Positions 1-11,950 of a DNA stretch of 64,000 nucleotides are shown piece by piece (within the stretch, counting starts at the first letter, position 1; each line of letters starts with the position of its first letter). A program made the translations under genes and the position numbers. This DNA is from Hygrocybe punicea (Eukaryota > Basidiomycota > Agaricomycetes > Agaricales > Hygrophoraceae), in contig OY744462.1 in the NCBI GenBank assembly GCA_963556145.1, positions 3,968,001 to 4,032,000 on the forward strand. The letters run 5' to 3'. Below the pieces are notes generated by a model. The model searched no databases. It saw only the letters and a program-made list of their open reading frames with translations, and was not told where the DNA came from.

Positions 1-5
1 AGTCT

Positions 6-314
6 TTGACTGACAAAGCCTCCAAGAAAGGATCCCCCATCAAAGCTACCAACTCCGGTAGCACCTCCTCCACCACTCCAAAAACCCTTCCTGCCTATGC
101 CAATAAGCTGGGCAAGGATGGTACACTCAAGCCTGCGGAACGCCAGCACTGTATCAATAATAAACTCTGCATTATATGTGGAGGAGCAGGACACATGGCC
201 AAGGATTGCACCAAAGCCAAGTATATGTCCTCTTGCATTGCCACCTGCACCATCTCCACTTCCTCTGCACCTCGCATCTCTAGTTCCAATTCTCCGAAGG
301 AGTTGGAAAAGTAG
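6..314 (+). pseudogene. Retroelement Gag fragment with CCHC zinc knuckle
   Basis: The open frame contains a retroviral-type zinc knuckle (CIICGGAGHMAKDC; spacing C-x2-C-x4-H-x4-C) about 54 residues in, preceded by a Ser/Thr/Lys-rich stretch and a segment resembling the end of a capsid domain (QHCINNKLC). Such knuckles bind nucleic acid in LTR-retrotransposon Gag proteins. The frame ends soon after the knuckle and a protease-like segment follows in another frame, so this is the 3' end of a decayed gag whose start lies left of the window. The sequence differs clearly from the gag at 5.9-7.8 kb, so it is a different family. Confidence 0.7.
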
Positions 315-353
315 AGAGCAGTCTGCATACTCTGGCACAGGATGTAGGCTGTG

Positions 354-662
354 TTGAACCTGACTGTGTGCTACTGGAAGTAAAACTCAACACGTCCACT
401 CTCTCTAACGATTCCTTAAACGATTTCTCCTTATCATTCTTCTGTCCTTATTGTTACCCTTGTCAATTGTGGATCAACGCATTGTTTCATTGATCTGGAA
501 TTCTGCTCCCTTCACAATCTCCCTGTTTTCCCCACTGCTCCAAACGTCTCTGCTTGTTTGATGGTTCCTCCAGTGGAATTATCAACAAATCTTGGGAGTT
601 GCGAGGCAATGAAGGAACAGAGAATGGAGAGGAAAATAGATATAGCGAACAAGATGTAAAAT
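354..662 (+). pseudogene. Retroelement aspartic protease remnant
   Basis: Reading from about 441 in frame 3 gives a segment with NCGSTHCFID, which matches the active-site block of LTR-retroelement proteases (normally D-S/T-G-A/S followed by x-x-F-I-D). The catalytic Asp is replaced by Asn and the Ser/Thr by Cys, so it should be inactive. It follows the zinc-knuckle fragment directly, the normal gag-pro order. No reverse transcriptase follows, so the element is truncated here. Confidence 0.5.
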
Positions 663-1040
663 TGAGACATATCTCCAATGGAACAGGGGTATACAAATGA
701 GGCAAGTCCAATGTCAGTGTAGAAAGCCCAAAGGGTCACGTGTGATCATTTTGGGCAAGGTGAGTCAGTGGTGTTGGTATGAGAGCAGCCAGTGGTGAGC
801 GGTATATGTCAGGTACAGCGGGTTGTGTCGGGTTGTGTCAGTTTCGAGTACATGGTAGGGGATGTGTCAGGTTCATGAGTATACATGATATATTGATGAT
901 ATGCACTCAGAGGGTCGTTGGACCTCTACATCTCCAGGGTACTTTTAATAGAGACCATCCTTTTGCGGGAACTTCATATAAAATGCTTCACTGTTCAATG
1001 GGTTTCTCTTCATCTTCACCACCACTACCATTGATTATTC
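663..1040. other. No gene recognised
   Basis: Short frames only. The stretch has runs of GTGTCAGGTT-like repeats around 800-880 but no recognisable coding or RNA feature. Confidence 0.4.
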
Positions 1041-1870
1041 ATGACTCGACAACACAAACACTATCCTGTTCTGCTATCTAGCATGAGCTACACCACATAC
1101 AACACTTTTGTTGCTGCACTCGACGTGGACCATCGCCAAGACAATGAGAAGGCCATTGAGACAGTGGTGGAGTTCCACCAAGACAGGCTGGTGATGACAG
1201 GCGAGGGGAATGAGGTGGTGGTGAAAAAGTGGGTTGTTGGCTGCAAAAAGGCACTGGTAAGTCATTACATTGTGTTTCTTCTGATAGTCTAATGACTCAT
1301 TCATCCTAGTGTGTGTACAATGGGCTCATTGCAGAGCTGCAAATGGGGGGCATCAAAACTGTGGAGCCACCACTTTGGAGGGACCAGCAGGCATATGTGC
1401 AGGAGATGAAGGAGTGGCCAAACAACTTGGCAGAGGTGGCGCGAATAGAGGAGGAGGAGGCAAGACAACAAGAGGACGTAGAAGAGTGGCAGTGGGAGGA
1501 GCAGCAGCAGCAGCAGCAAGAGGAGGTGGCAAGACAACAATGAGGAGAAGAGGGCAGGCAATGATGAGAGGAGGATGAAAGGCAATGAGAGCTGAGCAGG
1601 AAGGTGACAGAAGCAGTATAAGAGCAGTACCAGCTGGTGGTGGATCTTGCAAGACTAGAGGTGGACAAACGATGAGTAGAAGAAGGAGAAACAAGACGAT
1701 GAGACGAGAGGAAGAGGAAACAGCAGGAGCATGAAACATTGTGGGATGATGCATGAAAGGCATTACAAGAGAGAGAGGAGGACAAGGAGACTCAGAGGAG
1801 AGACAGAGAGGTGGCTGTATACTGGTGCAGGTCATGGAGGAATGACAAAGGCAGTTGGAGGAGATTGACA
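1041..1870 (+). pseudogene. Decayed spliced gene with coiled-coil region
   Basis: Exon 1 runs from the ATG at 1041 (or 1083, same frame) to 1256. An intron with GTAAGT...CCTAG spans 1257-1309, and exon 2 resumes in phase 0 at 1310. The predicted protein starts with a short globular part (SYTTYNTFVAALDVDH) and continues as a Glu/Arg/Gln-rich coiled coil. The exon 2 frame hits TGA at 1541 but its composition stays identical to about 1870. The later stops (seven TGA and one TAA in all) fall where CGA (Arg) or CAA (Gln) would fit the repeat, which suggests C-to-T decay of one long coiled-coil gene. Function unknown. It may be an accessory or gag-like gene of a retroelement. Confidence 0.5.
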
Positions 1871-2425
1871 TGGTGGCCGTAGTGGGTGGATTGTGGGGAT
1901 CAAGCGTGGGGACTGCTGGTCATGGGAATATGGACAAAATGGCTGATGTAGCAGGTGGGGCAAGAGCATCAAGCATAGGGACAGCAGCTGGTGGGTACGG
2001 GGACGTGATATTCAAAGAGCCAACATTTGAGTAGGAGGCGGGCAAGGAGTCCAAACAAAGCTAAGCTCAGATAAGGAAGTGCCTGTTGCTGCAGTAGCGG
2101 GTTTCACAGTGAGTATAAGTTTCTCTCTGTCTATCATCATGTCTGGATATTAGGTCAGCTAACCTGACCTTTCTCGTTACAGCCAGGTGCAAACTGCGTG
2201 AAGGTGGGAGAGGTGTATTGAGAGGTTGTAGGGTATGTATGTGAGTGGTGCTGGTGGCTGCAAAAGGGGTGCACAAACACGATGCATCAGATGGGTGATG
2301 GGAAGTAGAAGCTGGCAAGTGAAAAGGTGAAGGTGAAGGCAGGAGGAGTGGTATGAAAACCACTGGAGTTCAGGGCAACACCAATTCATCCATGGCAGGT
2401 GAAAGCATTAATGAGCAGGTAGCAG

Positions 2426-2710
2426 GTGGAGGACACAATGGATTCAGAGTCAGAGGAGGTGGTTGAAGAGTGGCCGACAAAACAATGTAGGGCAGCAGCA
2501 GGGGCGGGTCAGTTCAAGGAGCTGGAGAGGAGTTTGGATGATGCATCAGAGCAGCTGGGGGAAGTGATGGATGTGCTTGGGGCAGTGGGTGCAGAGATCA
2601 ATGCGAAGTTGATCAAATTTGGGCAACAGTTTCAGCAGGTCCAACTCAAGCAAGAGTGGACTAAGGCACTGCTGGAGTTGCTGAAGTGGGAGTATGAGGC
2701 AGAGTGGTAA
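2426..2710 (+). CDS. Small coiled-coil protein, function unknown
   Basis: An open frame of 94 codons encodes an acidic N-terminus followed by a helical, heptad-like segment (LERSLDDASEQLGEVMDVLGAV then LIKFGQQFQQVQLKQEW). No catalytic motif is visible. It lies 0.55 kb downstream of the decayed coiled-coil gene on the same strand and could be its last exon. A CDS this short in repeat-rich DNA may be fortuitous, but the amphipathic pattern argues for real coding origin. Confidence 0.35.
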   Translation: MEDTMDSESEEVVEEWPTKQCRAAAGAGQFKELERSLDDASEQLGEVMDVLGAVGAEINAKLIKFGQQFQQVQLKQEWTKALLELLKWEYEAEW

Positions 2711-2960
2711 AAGTACATAGTTTCTCCTTTTCTTCTTTTTCTGTATAATACTGGATGCGGCAGCATATCAGCTGTACCCACCCAGCTAGGGAATGCCAAT
2801 CGGCTCCATTATGCATAGGACTTGTTGACATCATATTACTGTGATGGCAAAGAAATCAATTATTGGCAGGTTCAATATTAGTTGATGGCAGGTTGGCAGG
2901 TTCGTCAGTGTTGGGTGTGTCAGGTATGAGATTATGGGCAGAAATCATGGCAGACCTAGA
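2711..2960. other. No gene recognised
   Basis: Contains several GGCAGGTT-type short repeats near 2868-2910. No coding signal on either strand. Confidence 0.4.
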
Positions 2961-2980
2961 GTCAGACAAGACATAGGATC

Positions 2981-4735
2981 TTACATAATATCTGATGAAC
3001 AAGGTTGAGGTTCTGGGGGTGGATGCAAAGGTGGGTGTCTGTCATCGGACTTTGTGTGAGCAGGTGTTGAGAATGGGTAGCCAAGAGCGGGTGCAGGGGA
3101 AAATGCAAAAATTGGTGACAAGGATGATGAGGGGGTATACTTTCCCCTATAAGGATATTTGAATGAAGTGCAGAGATATTGAATGGCTTCATTCACAAAG
3201 TAGAGGATGATCATGGGGGTGGTGTCAAGAATATGGTTGCAAGACAGTCATGGAGCAGTGGTGAACTGTAAAGGGATGACTGCAACTTCGTGTGTATCAA
3301 TACCAACACAATTTTGAGGGGACAGTAGGTCAAGAGTCAGGGGTGGAAAGTCAAGTGTGCCAATAGAGGTGGCCGATGGAGCGGTGAGAGTGGGTACGTT
3401 GATGGCCATGCACAGGGACAGCAGCACATGGACTGAGGTGGGTGCAGATGGCGGTGGTGGCTGGAAGATGTGAGGAGTGGGTGTGGGAGACTCAAACAAA
3501 TGGGGTGGCATGGTAGTAGATCAAGGCAGACAACAGACATCTAATGATATCATGGGCCGATTGTCTGAAGTGGGTGGGTCTAGGGCAATCAGCAGCAGTT
3601 TGAGTTCATAGATGATGAGCAGCAGGGGTGAAGTGGGTAACAACACGGTGGTCAGGATGAGAGAGGACGCAGGCAACATTGACAAATTGAGAGTTGACAA
3701 GGGGGCAGGTACTGAGGATGGCTCAAGGAGGGGATCTGGTAGTGTAGCTACATTGCTGGACAGTACCAGGTGTAGACATATTGGGGATTTGATAGGTGGG
3801 GAAGGTGTGGGTTTGGTGTTGACAAGGGGGACATCATCATGTATGACATTCTGATGTAAAACTAGTACAGGGATAGAAGCCAAGGGATGACTTGTGGTTT
3901 TGGATTTTTGCCTTAAGTCGGTCTATTGACTCTGTGAGGCACAGGATTTCAGCATTGGTTTCGTGGGCATCAATTTTGATATGTAGGGGAGGAGATGGGG
4001 GTGTGATGAAGTGTTCTACTGGTGTATGGTTGCTTAGGTTTTGCGTGTGCCAAGAGTTGAAGTGTTCCTTCATAGATTTGCCAATGATGTTTCATGGGAC
4101 ATACATACCATTGGGTAAGACGATGTGACTGTATTCATTCTTGCAGCACATACTGTCTATGATGTATTGCTCGGTGGTAGGACAATCGTGGATGTGATGG
4201 TGTTGGCTTTCGCAAAAGAGGCAGATGGGGTTGGCGTGAGGACATGGAGGCAGGGTCGGTTCGTTCCTTTGTGTTTGAGGTTTTGAGTTGCTGTTGGTGT
4301 CGGTGATGGCTTGTGTCAAGGCCAACAATTCCTGGAAAATGAGGCAGAATAAGTCAGAGACATTAGAATCAACAGGTTCATGTTTGGGGATGATGGGCTT
4401 GTAACAGGGTACAACGGGGTACAGGTATCTGGTAGCAGTGGCAGCGGGAGTCGGATATCGGGTGAGAGGAGTTGATGAGAGACGGGTGACTCTGGATGGA
4501 TCTGGGGTGGTCCTGGCTGAGAGAAAGTGAGCACAGTCATGGAAATCCTGAAAGTTGTAGGGGTCGCTGTGGAAATGGTCCAGTTGCTGATATTGGAGGT
4601 GGGTCTTGATGTTTCACTTGAGGTTGGTGATACACAGTCTCTCCCTTTTGGCACAGAATCTCTCATATGGTCAATCCTAGTTTCCCTACAACTCTTCCGT
4701 GTCCCACGTACATGCGAAATATCAGGGCACCACAT
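2981..4735 (-). pseudogene. Ty3/gypsy gag remnant (reverse strand)
   Basis: At 4092-4328 the reverse strand encodes a zinc knuckle (CLFCESQHHHIHDC) followed by a segment ending IVLPNGMYVP. This is clearly homologous in pattern to the gag at 6.4-7.8 kb, which has CHFCNQPCHFRPNC followed by IVLPSGTF. Directly after MYVP the frame has TGA and then continues with the expected downstream residues (KSMKEHFNSWH), so the stop looks like CGA changed to TGA. Further downstream (4073 to about 2981) the protein continues across at least one frameshift near 3897 as a Pro/Leu-rich linker. No polymerase follows. It is the same retroelement clan as the + strand copy at 5.9 kb but a separate, older insertion. 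Confidence 0.6.
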
Positions 4736-4802
4736 GCGACCTGCACGACTTACGCTGATCTACGCGCATGTGGCTTCAACATCTTCGCTGTATCTTAACC
4801 GA

Positions 4803-5927
4803 GTAACCTAGTCTCAATACACTGAAACACCACCACTAAACACATCCTACACATTTGGACACCAAGTCTGATACCAGAAATATAATTCATGCGGTTTATC
4901 TTCTTCTTTTCACTGACTTTCATGTGATATTTGCCGTTATTTCAAATCTTTCGCCATTCCGTTACTGTTTTGTAGCTTTCATGTGATATCTCACCACGTT
5001 TCTATTTCACTAGTCCACCCTTAAACCCCTATCCCTCTAAAGTATAAAAAAATGTCCTGTAGTAGAAAATAAAAAAGAAGAACCCAGTTCTCCCCTCTCC
5101 ACTAGTTTGCGTCTTAAGTTTAAAGATCCAGTCATTCCCACTCAAATCTGCATCTTTTCTCATTGTGTACTCTCTGCTATCATGACCTAAGTCGTAGCGC
5201 AGAACCTTCGTCTCGTCGCGTCATCACTGCGTATCGCACTGTCATCTAGGGCACCCAGCTAAGCCTTCCGATCCTTGTTTATCAATGCATTGCAATATCA
5301 CATTATCTCGCAACTCTTCACATTTGTTTATTTAATTGTGCATATTATTGCATATTATCATGTTATCGGCGGGAGTGTCCCAAGTCCCATTTGCACCTTT
5401 GCGATGTTTACATCTTTTATTACCTCTTTATCCAGGGTCATAGATGTGGAAACAGTATCATTTTCACGATTCTCCATGCGATTACACTCCACAATCTCCC
5501 ACACCCGCTAGCGGTTCTTTATCTCGACCCTCTTCCGACTCCTCTTCCGGTCCACTTTCTAACTTACCATCCACATCCACTCTTGATTCTTCTATTCCTA
5601 ATCTACTGAGCACACCCTCGTCATCTACCTCATCGCGTCCACCCATGCTGTAGAGACTGGTATCTCCCTGGGCATGTATTCCCTCAATTTCCTCTATTCT
5701 ACATTCCTTCCGTTTGCTCTTCTCACTTTTCAATCACCTCTCCCACTTCTCCCCCTTTTTTCTTGTTATAGATACTATATAGTACCTATATAGTGGCTTA
5801 TGTCCTTAGTTACAAACAAGAAGAGATTCTTGGGTTTTTACCCCATCGACAAGACTTGCAAAAACACTGATATTCCGTGCCTACAAAGGCTGCCCTCTCT
5901 ACAACACCACCACTCACAGCTCAAACA
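4803..5927. other. Gene-free AT-rich region, probable LTR or leader of the Ty3 element
   Basis: No supported coding sequence. The stretch is AT-rich with a TATA-like GTATAAAAAAATG at about 5042 and lies directly upstream of the Ty3 gag start at 5928, so it could contain the 5' LTR and leader. I could not match it to the sequence 3' of the integrase at 44.4-44.6 kb, so LTR boundaries are not claimed. Confidence 0.3.
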
Positions 5928-7775
5928 ATGGCAACACCACCACAAATGCCCACTCGCAGTCATAATACTGCTCCCAGCTTCTCACCGGAGCACCCAACTT
6001 TGCTGATACTTTGATGAGCTTGAGGCCCAATTCGGTTTGTGTGCAGTAGCCGATGCTGTCAACAAAAAGAGATATGCGTTGCACTATCTCGACATAGACA
6101 CCACCAAACTTTGGGAATCGCTCAACAAGTACTTGCTGGCATCGACTTACGAAGAATTCACAAAGGCTGTGTATAAGCTTTATCCTGGTTCAGAAGACAA
6201 GAGGAAATGGTCCATATCAGATATGGAGAAACTCATCGAGAAACAACATCAGTCGGGGATCACAAACATCATAGAGCTTGGTGCTCATTCATCGCACATT
6301 CCTCACTATCACATTCTATAAAAAAAATTGCATCTCCAAAGCTGAGCAAAGGCGTACATTCGCAGGTTTCAAAAGTGTCTCTGGACGCACGTCATGCAGC
6401 AACTACAGCTGAAGCTACCTGATCACTTTCCTGATGACCCCTATCCGCTACATGAAATCCAAGTGGCAGCACAGTTTGTTCTTCATGATACCGGTCCCAC
6501 AAATGCACCTAGGGAAGGTAAACCAACGTCCGCGACCTCTTCCGAGTCTTCTTCAATGAAACAGGACAAGGTCACAATCATAGTCAATACTGTGGTCCAA
6601 GCGGTCAATAAAATTATGGAACCATGCGCATCTAAAAACTCTTCTCCTACGCCCCCTGCAAGAATGACTCAGTCTGTGACAGCAACGAATGGCAATTGCC
6701 ACTTCTGCAACCAACCCTGTCACTTTAGGCCGAACTGCCCAGATGTGATTGAATATATCAATGCTGGAAGCATCCGAGAGAATATCGACAAGAAAATTGT
6801 TCTACCCTCTGGCACTTTCTGCCTGTGTCAAATACCCAGCAATTCTGTGAAGGAGCGCATCGATGAATGGCATTGTTGCAATCCCGGTCAATTAGCTACA
6901 ATGCAACAAACCAATACCAACAATGTTGGTCAAATGATGTATAGCGTATCTCCTGCTGTTCATGCCAATGTCCTGGCGTTGGCGATGAGCTCTAACGATT
7001 TGCGCATTGAGGAACTGGAGTGCGAACTTTTCGTGCTTAAAAAGGTAAAGTTTGACAGTGTAGAGATTCCTCGTCAGTGCAAACCCATCCAGTCTACCAA
7101 CAGTTTACCTCGTCCATGTGCTCAGCCTGCACATGATCAATCAACTGTGAAACAAGCCCCTTTGCCTGCGACACCCCCTCCTACCGCAGATCCACCCATC
7201 CATCCCTTCGCATCTGCACCGGAAACCACGTACTGCCTGCCACACAAATGTAATTTTGCAGGTCCACCCCTGAAACAATCTAAGGACAAAGAACCCACGT
7301 ATCGCACTCAAGCCCCTATCCAGGACTCTAAGATTGTTAGTGTGGTTCACTTGCGCTCTATGGTGGCTCCCTGTGTCATGCTCACACCAATGGAATTGTT
7401 CTCAATTTCTCCGGACTGTTGTTCCAAACTTCGCAATGATATTACACCCAAGCGAGTCCAACCTCCTGGCGCATCGCTGATAAAAGTTAACATCTTCACT
7501 GAGGACCCACTTCCTTTTGTGTCATGCGAGAACACTTGCAAAAACGCCTCTGCTGAGGTGCAACCCATTATTGTTCTGGATCCCTATGAGACCTACCTCA
7601 TGAGTCTCTTGCCAGGTGAAATTCCTGAAGTCCTTACCATCGCAAAAGACTCGCACGCTCTACATGCCGTTAATTTGCTCATTGACAGACAAGAACAAGT
7701 TGGTAGCATCATTGACCCTGGTTCACAGATTGTTGCAATGTCAGAAGATGTCTGTCATCAGTTTAGTCTCCCCTA
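5928..7775 (+). pseudogene. Ty3/gypsy gag and start of protease
   Basis: The ATG at 5928 opens a Gag-like protein. The capsid part is read from about 6008 (YFDELEAQF) through 6321, then shifts frame to 6394-7775. The second part carries a C-x2-C-x4-H-x4-C knuckle (CHFCNQPCHFRPNC) and a Pro-rich linker. It ends in the start of an aspartic protease with DPGSQ at the position of the catalytic D-S/T-G motif. Small frameshifts near 6000 and 6315-6390 break the reading frame. The protease is cut at 7775 by a hAT element and continues at 8920 in frame once the insert and one 8-bp duplication are removed. The gene packages and matures retrotransposon RNA. This copy is defective. Confidence 0.8.
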
Positions 7776-8919
7776 TAGTGATGCTGAAGTTCGGTTCGGA
7801 ACCAATCCAAACCCGGTTTGAACTGTGAACCAAACCAGAAGTTCGGTTCTGGTTCAGCCATTTGGCTGAACCGAACCACTGGTTTGGTTTGCGGTTCTGG
7901 CACTGACATGCGGTTCAAACCGCGTTCAAATGTGGTTCAAACCACGAACCGTAATATATATTTACCTATGTAGATACTCATTTCGATACTCAACTTTTTG
8001 CATTTTTTTGTATGCAGTCACGTGAACATAGGTCATGTGACCTTAAACATACCGCGCGAGACTTCAATTTTGACTCAACACTAACGTTACTCAACAACCA
8101 CGGTAAGTAATGGCTTCATTTCATAATTTACTGACATTTTCTTACATAGAACAGCCCCCCATGGCCCACCTTGACCGCATCAAGGCGCCCGCGGTCAACT
8201 CCACCGAACAACCTCCCTCGCATTCCAATGCGAGTTGGAGTGAATTGATGGCAGCAGCAGCAGCAGCAGCAGCAGCAATGGCAGTGGCAACACCACCAAT
8301 GCCACCACCCCGATGACGGCCAAATGGCCTCAAGCGACAGCAATAGCAACAGCAGCAGCAGCAACTGCAACCGCAGCAGCAGCAGCAGCAACAGCAATGC
8401 TGGCAGCAGCGGCAGAGCAACACTGGTTGCAGCAGCCACCTGCCGCATCAAACGCGGATGATCGCGACCATTGTTGCCTCCACCACCACTTACAACACCA
8501 ACACCAACACAACAACGACAACGATGTCGTCGTCGTCCCCCCAATGGACACCAACAGCCCAACCAACGACGGCCCCACATCCAATGATGATGGCAATGAG
8601 GATGGCCCCCCATCTACCTTGCGAGGGTGACAACCACATCAATTGACGTGCATCTGGCCCGCGCGAGGTATGTGGCACCCCAAGTCATGGAAACCAGTGG
8701 GTTAAGGGCCATGGCCTCACATGAGGCACCCCCATCTACCTCACAAGGGTGACAGCCGCATCTGGCCTGCGCGAGGTATTTGGAGGATGGTTTGCGGTTC
8801 GAACCGCGTTTGGACCATGACCGAACGCCTTGAAACCGTTCGACGCGGTTCCGGTTCTGGTTTGGCCGGTTTTTCAAAAATAGTGAAACACCGGACCGAA
8901 CCGAACTTCAGCAACACTA
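7776..8919. mobile_element. Non-autonomous hAT element, copy 1
   Basis: The insert is 1,144 bp with 24-bp terminal inverted repeats (7776-7799 and 8896-8919, one mismatch), starting TAGTG. It is flanked by a perfect 8-bp direct repeat CTCCCCTA (7768-7775 and 8920-8927). Eight-base duplications and TAG/CAGTG-type ends are hallmarks of the hAT superfamily. Just inside the ends are GGTTCGGTTC/CGAACC-rich subterminal repeats. An intron-like segment (GGTAAGTAATG...TACATAG, about 8101-8150) follows a short leader. The interior is dominated by GCA/ACA trinucleotide repeats (8250-8560). No transposase is present. A related copy lies at 24516-25834. Confidence 0.88.
8250..8560. repeat. GCA/CAA/ACA trinucleotide-rich payload of hAT copy 1
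   Basis: Imperfect GCA, GCAACA and CAACAC repeats run through most of this interval. All six frames stay partly open simply because of the repeat, so the poly-Gln, poly-Ala and poly-Ser frames here are not counted as genes. A shorter pair of direct repeats (CCATCTACCT...GCGAGGTAT) sits at about 8605-8670 and 8727-8782. Confidence 0.7.
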
Positions 8920-11900
8920 CTCCCCTACGACCCGGTGATTCATCTCAATATGCAATCGGCAAATGGTTTGATTGATCAGTCCCTGGGTCTAGCATGGAAT
9001 GTTCCTTGTAAAATTGGCGACATCACACTTTTCCTTCAGATGCATGTCATCCGTGACCCCACGTACCATATTCTCCTGGGACGACCATTCAACATACTTA
9101 CGGAAAGCGTTGTCAAGAATTACCGCAATGAAGACCAGAAAATCACAATACATGATCCAAATTTGAACAGATCGGCAACAAATCCAACGTACCCTAGAAG
9201 TGAAGCATGATGACGTGGGATACCCTTACACTCGTCCTCGGTTTTTATCAACAAGGGGAACTGAGCACACTAGATGACGGAGACATTGTGCTAGTGATGG
9301 TTCCCGACGAACATACCAACACTACGTACATTGAATCTTATACCCATCTAGTGGACTCATCGTCTTCGTCTACAGTTCCCCACATCTATCTTTCCACCTG
9401 CGATTTTCCTAATGATTCTCCACCTATTCCAGTATGTTCAACTTCTGTTTCTCCTTCATCCCCAGATCCCTCGTCATACTTTTCCTATTCAGCTTCATCC
9501 GCATCTCCTTCTACACTATCAGATGACTTGGCTAGCATTTTCACTGCCCAAAAGAAAGTCTACAAGCCGGTCGCTCATAAGGTCAAGCCTCTCATTGCTG
9601 AACTTCCTGACAAATTCCATATAATACGCAAAATCACTGGCGATCCGCTTGCTGAACTTCCTACCCTTCATCCGAACCCTCCACCTTTCGTCCCCACAGA
9701 CTGCTACACACAGGAATGTCATGATGCATTCGACAAAGTTCATGAAGGCAACTTCCTCTGGCCAGCGGAGTGCACACTAATGCATGACTTTATACGCAAA
9801 CACGAGAAAGGTTTCACATGGACCGACAACGAATGCGGAGGATTTCACACTGATTTCTTTCCACCCATCGAGTTCCCCGTAATACCACACACTCCCTGGG
9901 TCCAGCACAACATTCCTATTCCTCCTGGTATCTATGAGGAAGTATGCAATATTATTCACCGTAAAATTGACGCCAAAGTCTATGAACCCTCAAACTCCTC
10001 CTATCACTCATGTTGGTTTACGGTTCTGAAGAAAGGTGGTAAAATGCTTCGCATCGTTCACAGTCTCGAACCTCTTAATGCAGTGACCATTGTGCATTCT
10101 GGTGTACCTCCTATCCCCGAACACATGGCTGAACAGTTTGCTGGCTGATACTGTGGCGCCTGCTTTGATTTATATGTCAGGTATGATGAGCAACCTATCG
10201 CCGAGTCTTCGCACGACTACACCACCTTCCAGATACCTTTCGGAGCATTGCGACTTGTTACTCTGCCTATGGGATGGACAAATTCAGTCCTGATATTCCA
10301 CGACAACATTACTTTCATCCTGCAACCCGAGATCCCACAGTGGACCATACCTTACATCGACGATGTCCCAGTCAAAGGCCCTAAATTGTCCCATCTCCTA
10401 CATGACTGCACTTACGAAACTATCGCTGTGAACCTGGGTATTCACCGCTTTGTCTGGGAACATTTCACTATGCTTAATCGCATTGTTCAGCACATGAAGT
10501 ACTGTGGGGGAACCTTTTCTGCCTACAAGTCTACCCTCTGTGCTCCTGAAATCACAGTAGTAGGCCATCGCTGCACAACAAATGGCTGTTTATCTGATGA
10601 AGAGAAACTAGCCATGATTCGTAACTGGGGCCCTTGCCACAACCTGTCCAACGTCTGCTCGTTCCTTGCCACTGTAGGTGTTCTTCGCATCTCTATCGAC
10701 AACTTCGTGCAGCGTGCGCATCATCTTGTTAAACTTACACGCAAAGACGCACCCTTTGAATTTGGTCCTGACCAGATCGCCGCTCAGGTAGACCTGAATC
10801 AAGTTGTTCTCAATTCACCTGCACTCCGCCCAATCAACTACACTTCAGAGTCACCAGTCATTCTTGCTGTCGACACATCCTACATCGCTGTGAGATACAT
10901 CCTCTGTCAGTTTCTACAACCACTTTGGCTCTATCATTCTCAATGATCGCGAGTTGCACTTCTCTCAACCTAAACTAGAAATCTTCGGTCTTTATCGCAT
11001 GCTCTGTGACCTGCGGTTGTAGTTAATCGGCGTTCATAACCTCATTGTCGAAGTAGATGCACACTACATCACAGGCATGCTACGCAACCCGGACATCGCA
11101 CCAAGCACTAACGTTAACCACTGGATAGCCACAATTCTCACTTTCCACTGCAATATAGTCCACATCCTGGGTACGCATCATGGTCCAGATGGTCTTTCAA
11201 GGCATGTACAACAACCTCTGGATTCTCCACCTGAAAAGGACAGCATAGAAGAAACTGAAGACTAGATTGACCGCCTCTATGGTTCCACGCATATGATCAA
11301 TACTCCTCATCCATCCCTGCCTTTGTGGCAATCTTATTCCGCTTTCACCGCACTCATGACTAGGGACATTCACCATCTCATTGAGGAGGAAGGATCCAAT
11401 CCTACACTTACCTACAACGATGTACCACAAACTGATGCTGCTCACAGAGAAGACGATCACATAGCCCTAGTAAAGAAATGGCTCAGTGACTTAGATTGCC
11501 CGATCAACCTCGCCGATTTCGACTCTGTGACCTTTATCCGATACTGTACAGACTTTTTCCTTGATGGAACTAGACTATGGCACAAAGACCAGAATGGCAC
11601 ACACAAGTTAGTCATATCGCACAATCACCAAACATCAATTATGCGACAAGCCCACGACAAAGTAGGACACAAAGGATTTTACATGACTCACGGCTATGAT
11701 CGCAGAACACTTCTGGTGGCCACACATGCAAGCCAATATCCACTGGTTCGTTCACACATGCTATCTTTGCCAGCTTTGCCAATCCCGCCAGGTTCTCATT
11801 CCCCCTGTCATCACAGCGCCCACCCCACTTTTCACCAAAATATTCATCGACACGATGCACTTACCAATATCTAGCAGATACAAATATATAATCCAAGGAC

Positions 11901-11940
11901 ACTGCTCGCTTACTCAGTACCCCGAATTCAGGGTCATGTC
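8920..11940 (+). pseudogene. Ty3/gypsy pol: protease end, reverse transcriptase, RNase H, integrase start
   Basis: The polyprotein starts with the end of the protease (LNMQSANG, then ILLGRPF). A linker leads to the reverse transcriptase with LPMGWTNSV and the catalytic YIDD (PYIDDVP, about 10350), then an RNase H (ILAVDTSYIA; LIVEVDAHYI). The integrase zinc-binding part follows (HDKVGHKGFY... CYLCQLC) and the start of its catalytic core (FIDTMHLP; YPEFRVM). Damage includes TGA at 10146 inside the RT (CGA in related elements), a frameshift near 10910, TAG near 11030 and TAG near 11263 (expected Trp). The frame stops at about 11940, where the inverted-repeat element at 11951 begins. The missing 3' end of an integrase of the same type is found at 15890-15971 and 43525-44364. 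Confidence 0.85.
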
Positions 11941-11950
11941 TGCCAATTTA

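Noticed and set aside
4803..5927. 5' LTR of the Ty3 element
   Set aside because: No matching sequence was seen after the integrase end at 44.4-44.7 kb, so LTR limits cannot be supported from the window.
8128..8678. Overlapping poly-Cys, poly-Leu and poly-Ala frames in hAT copy 1
   Set aside because: Same repeat artefact as in copy 2. No motif or splice-supported frame.
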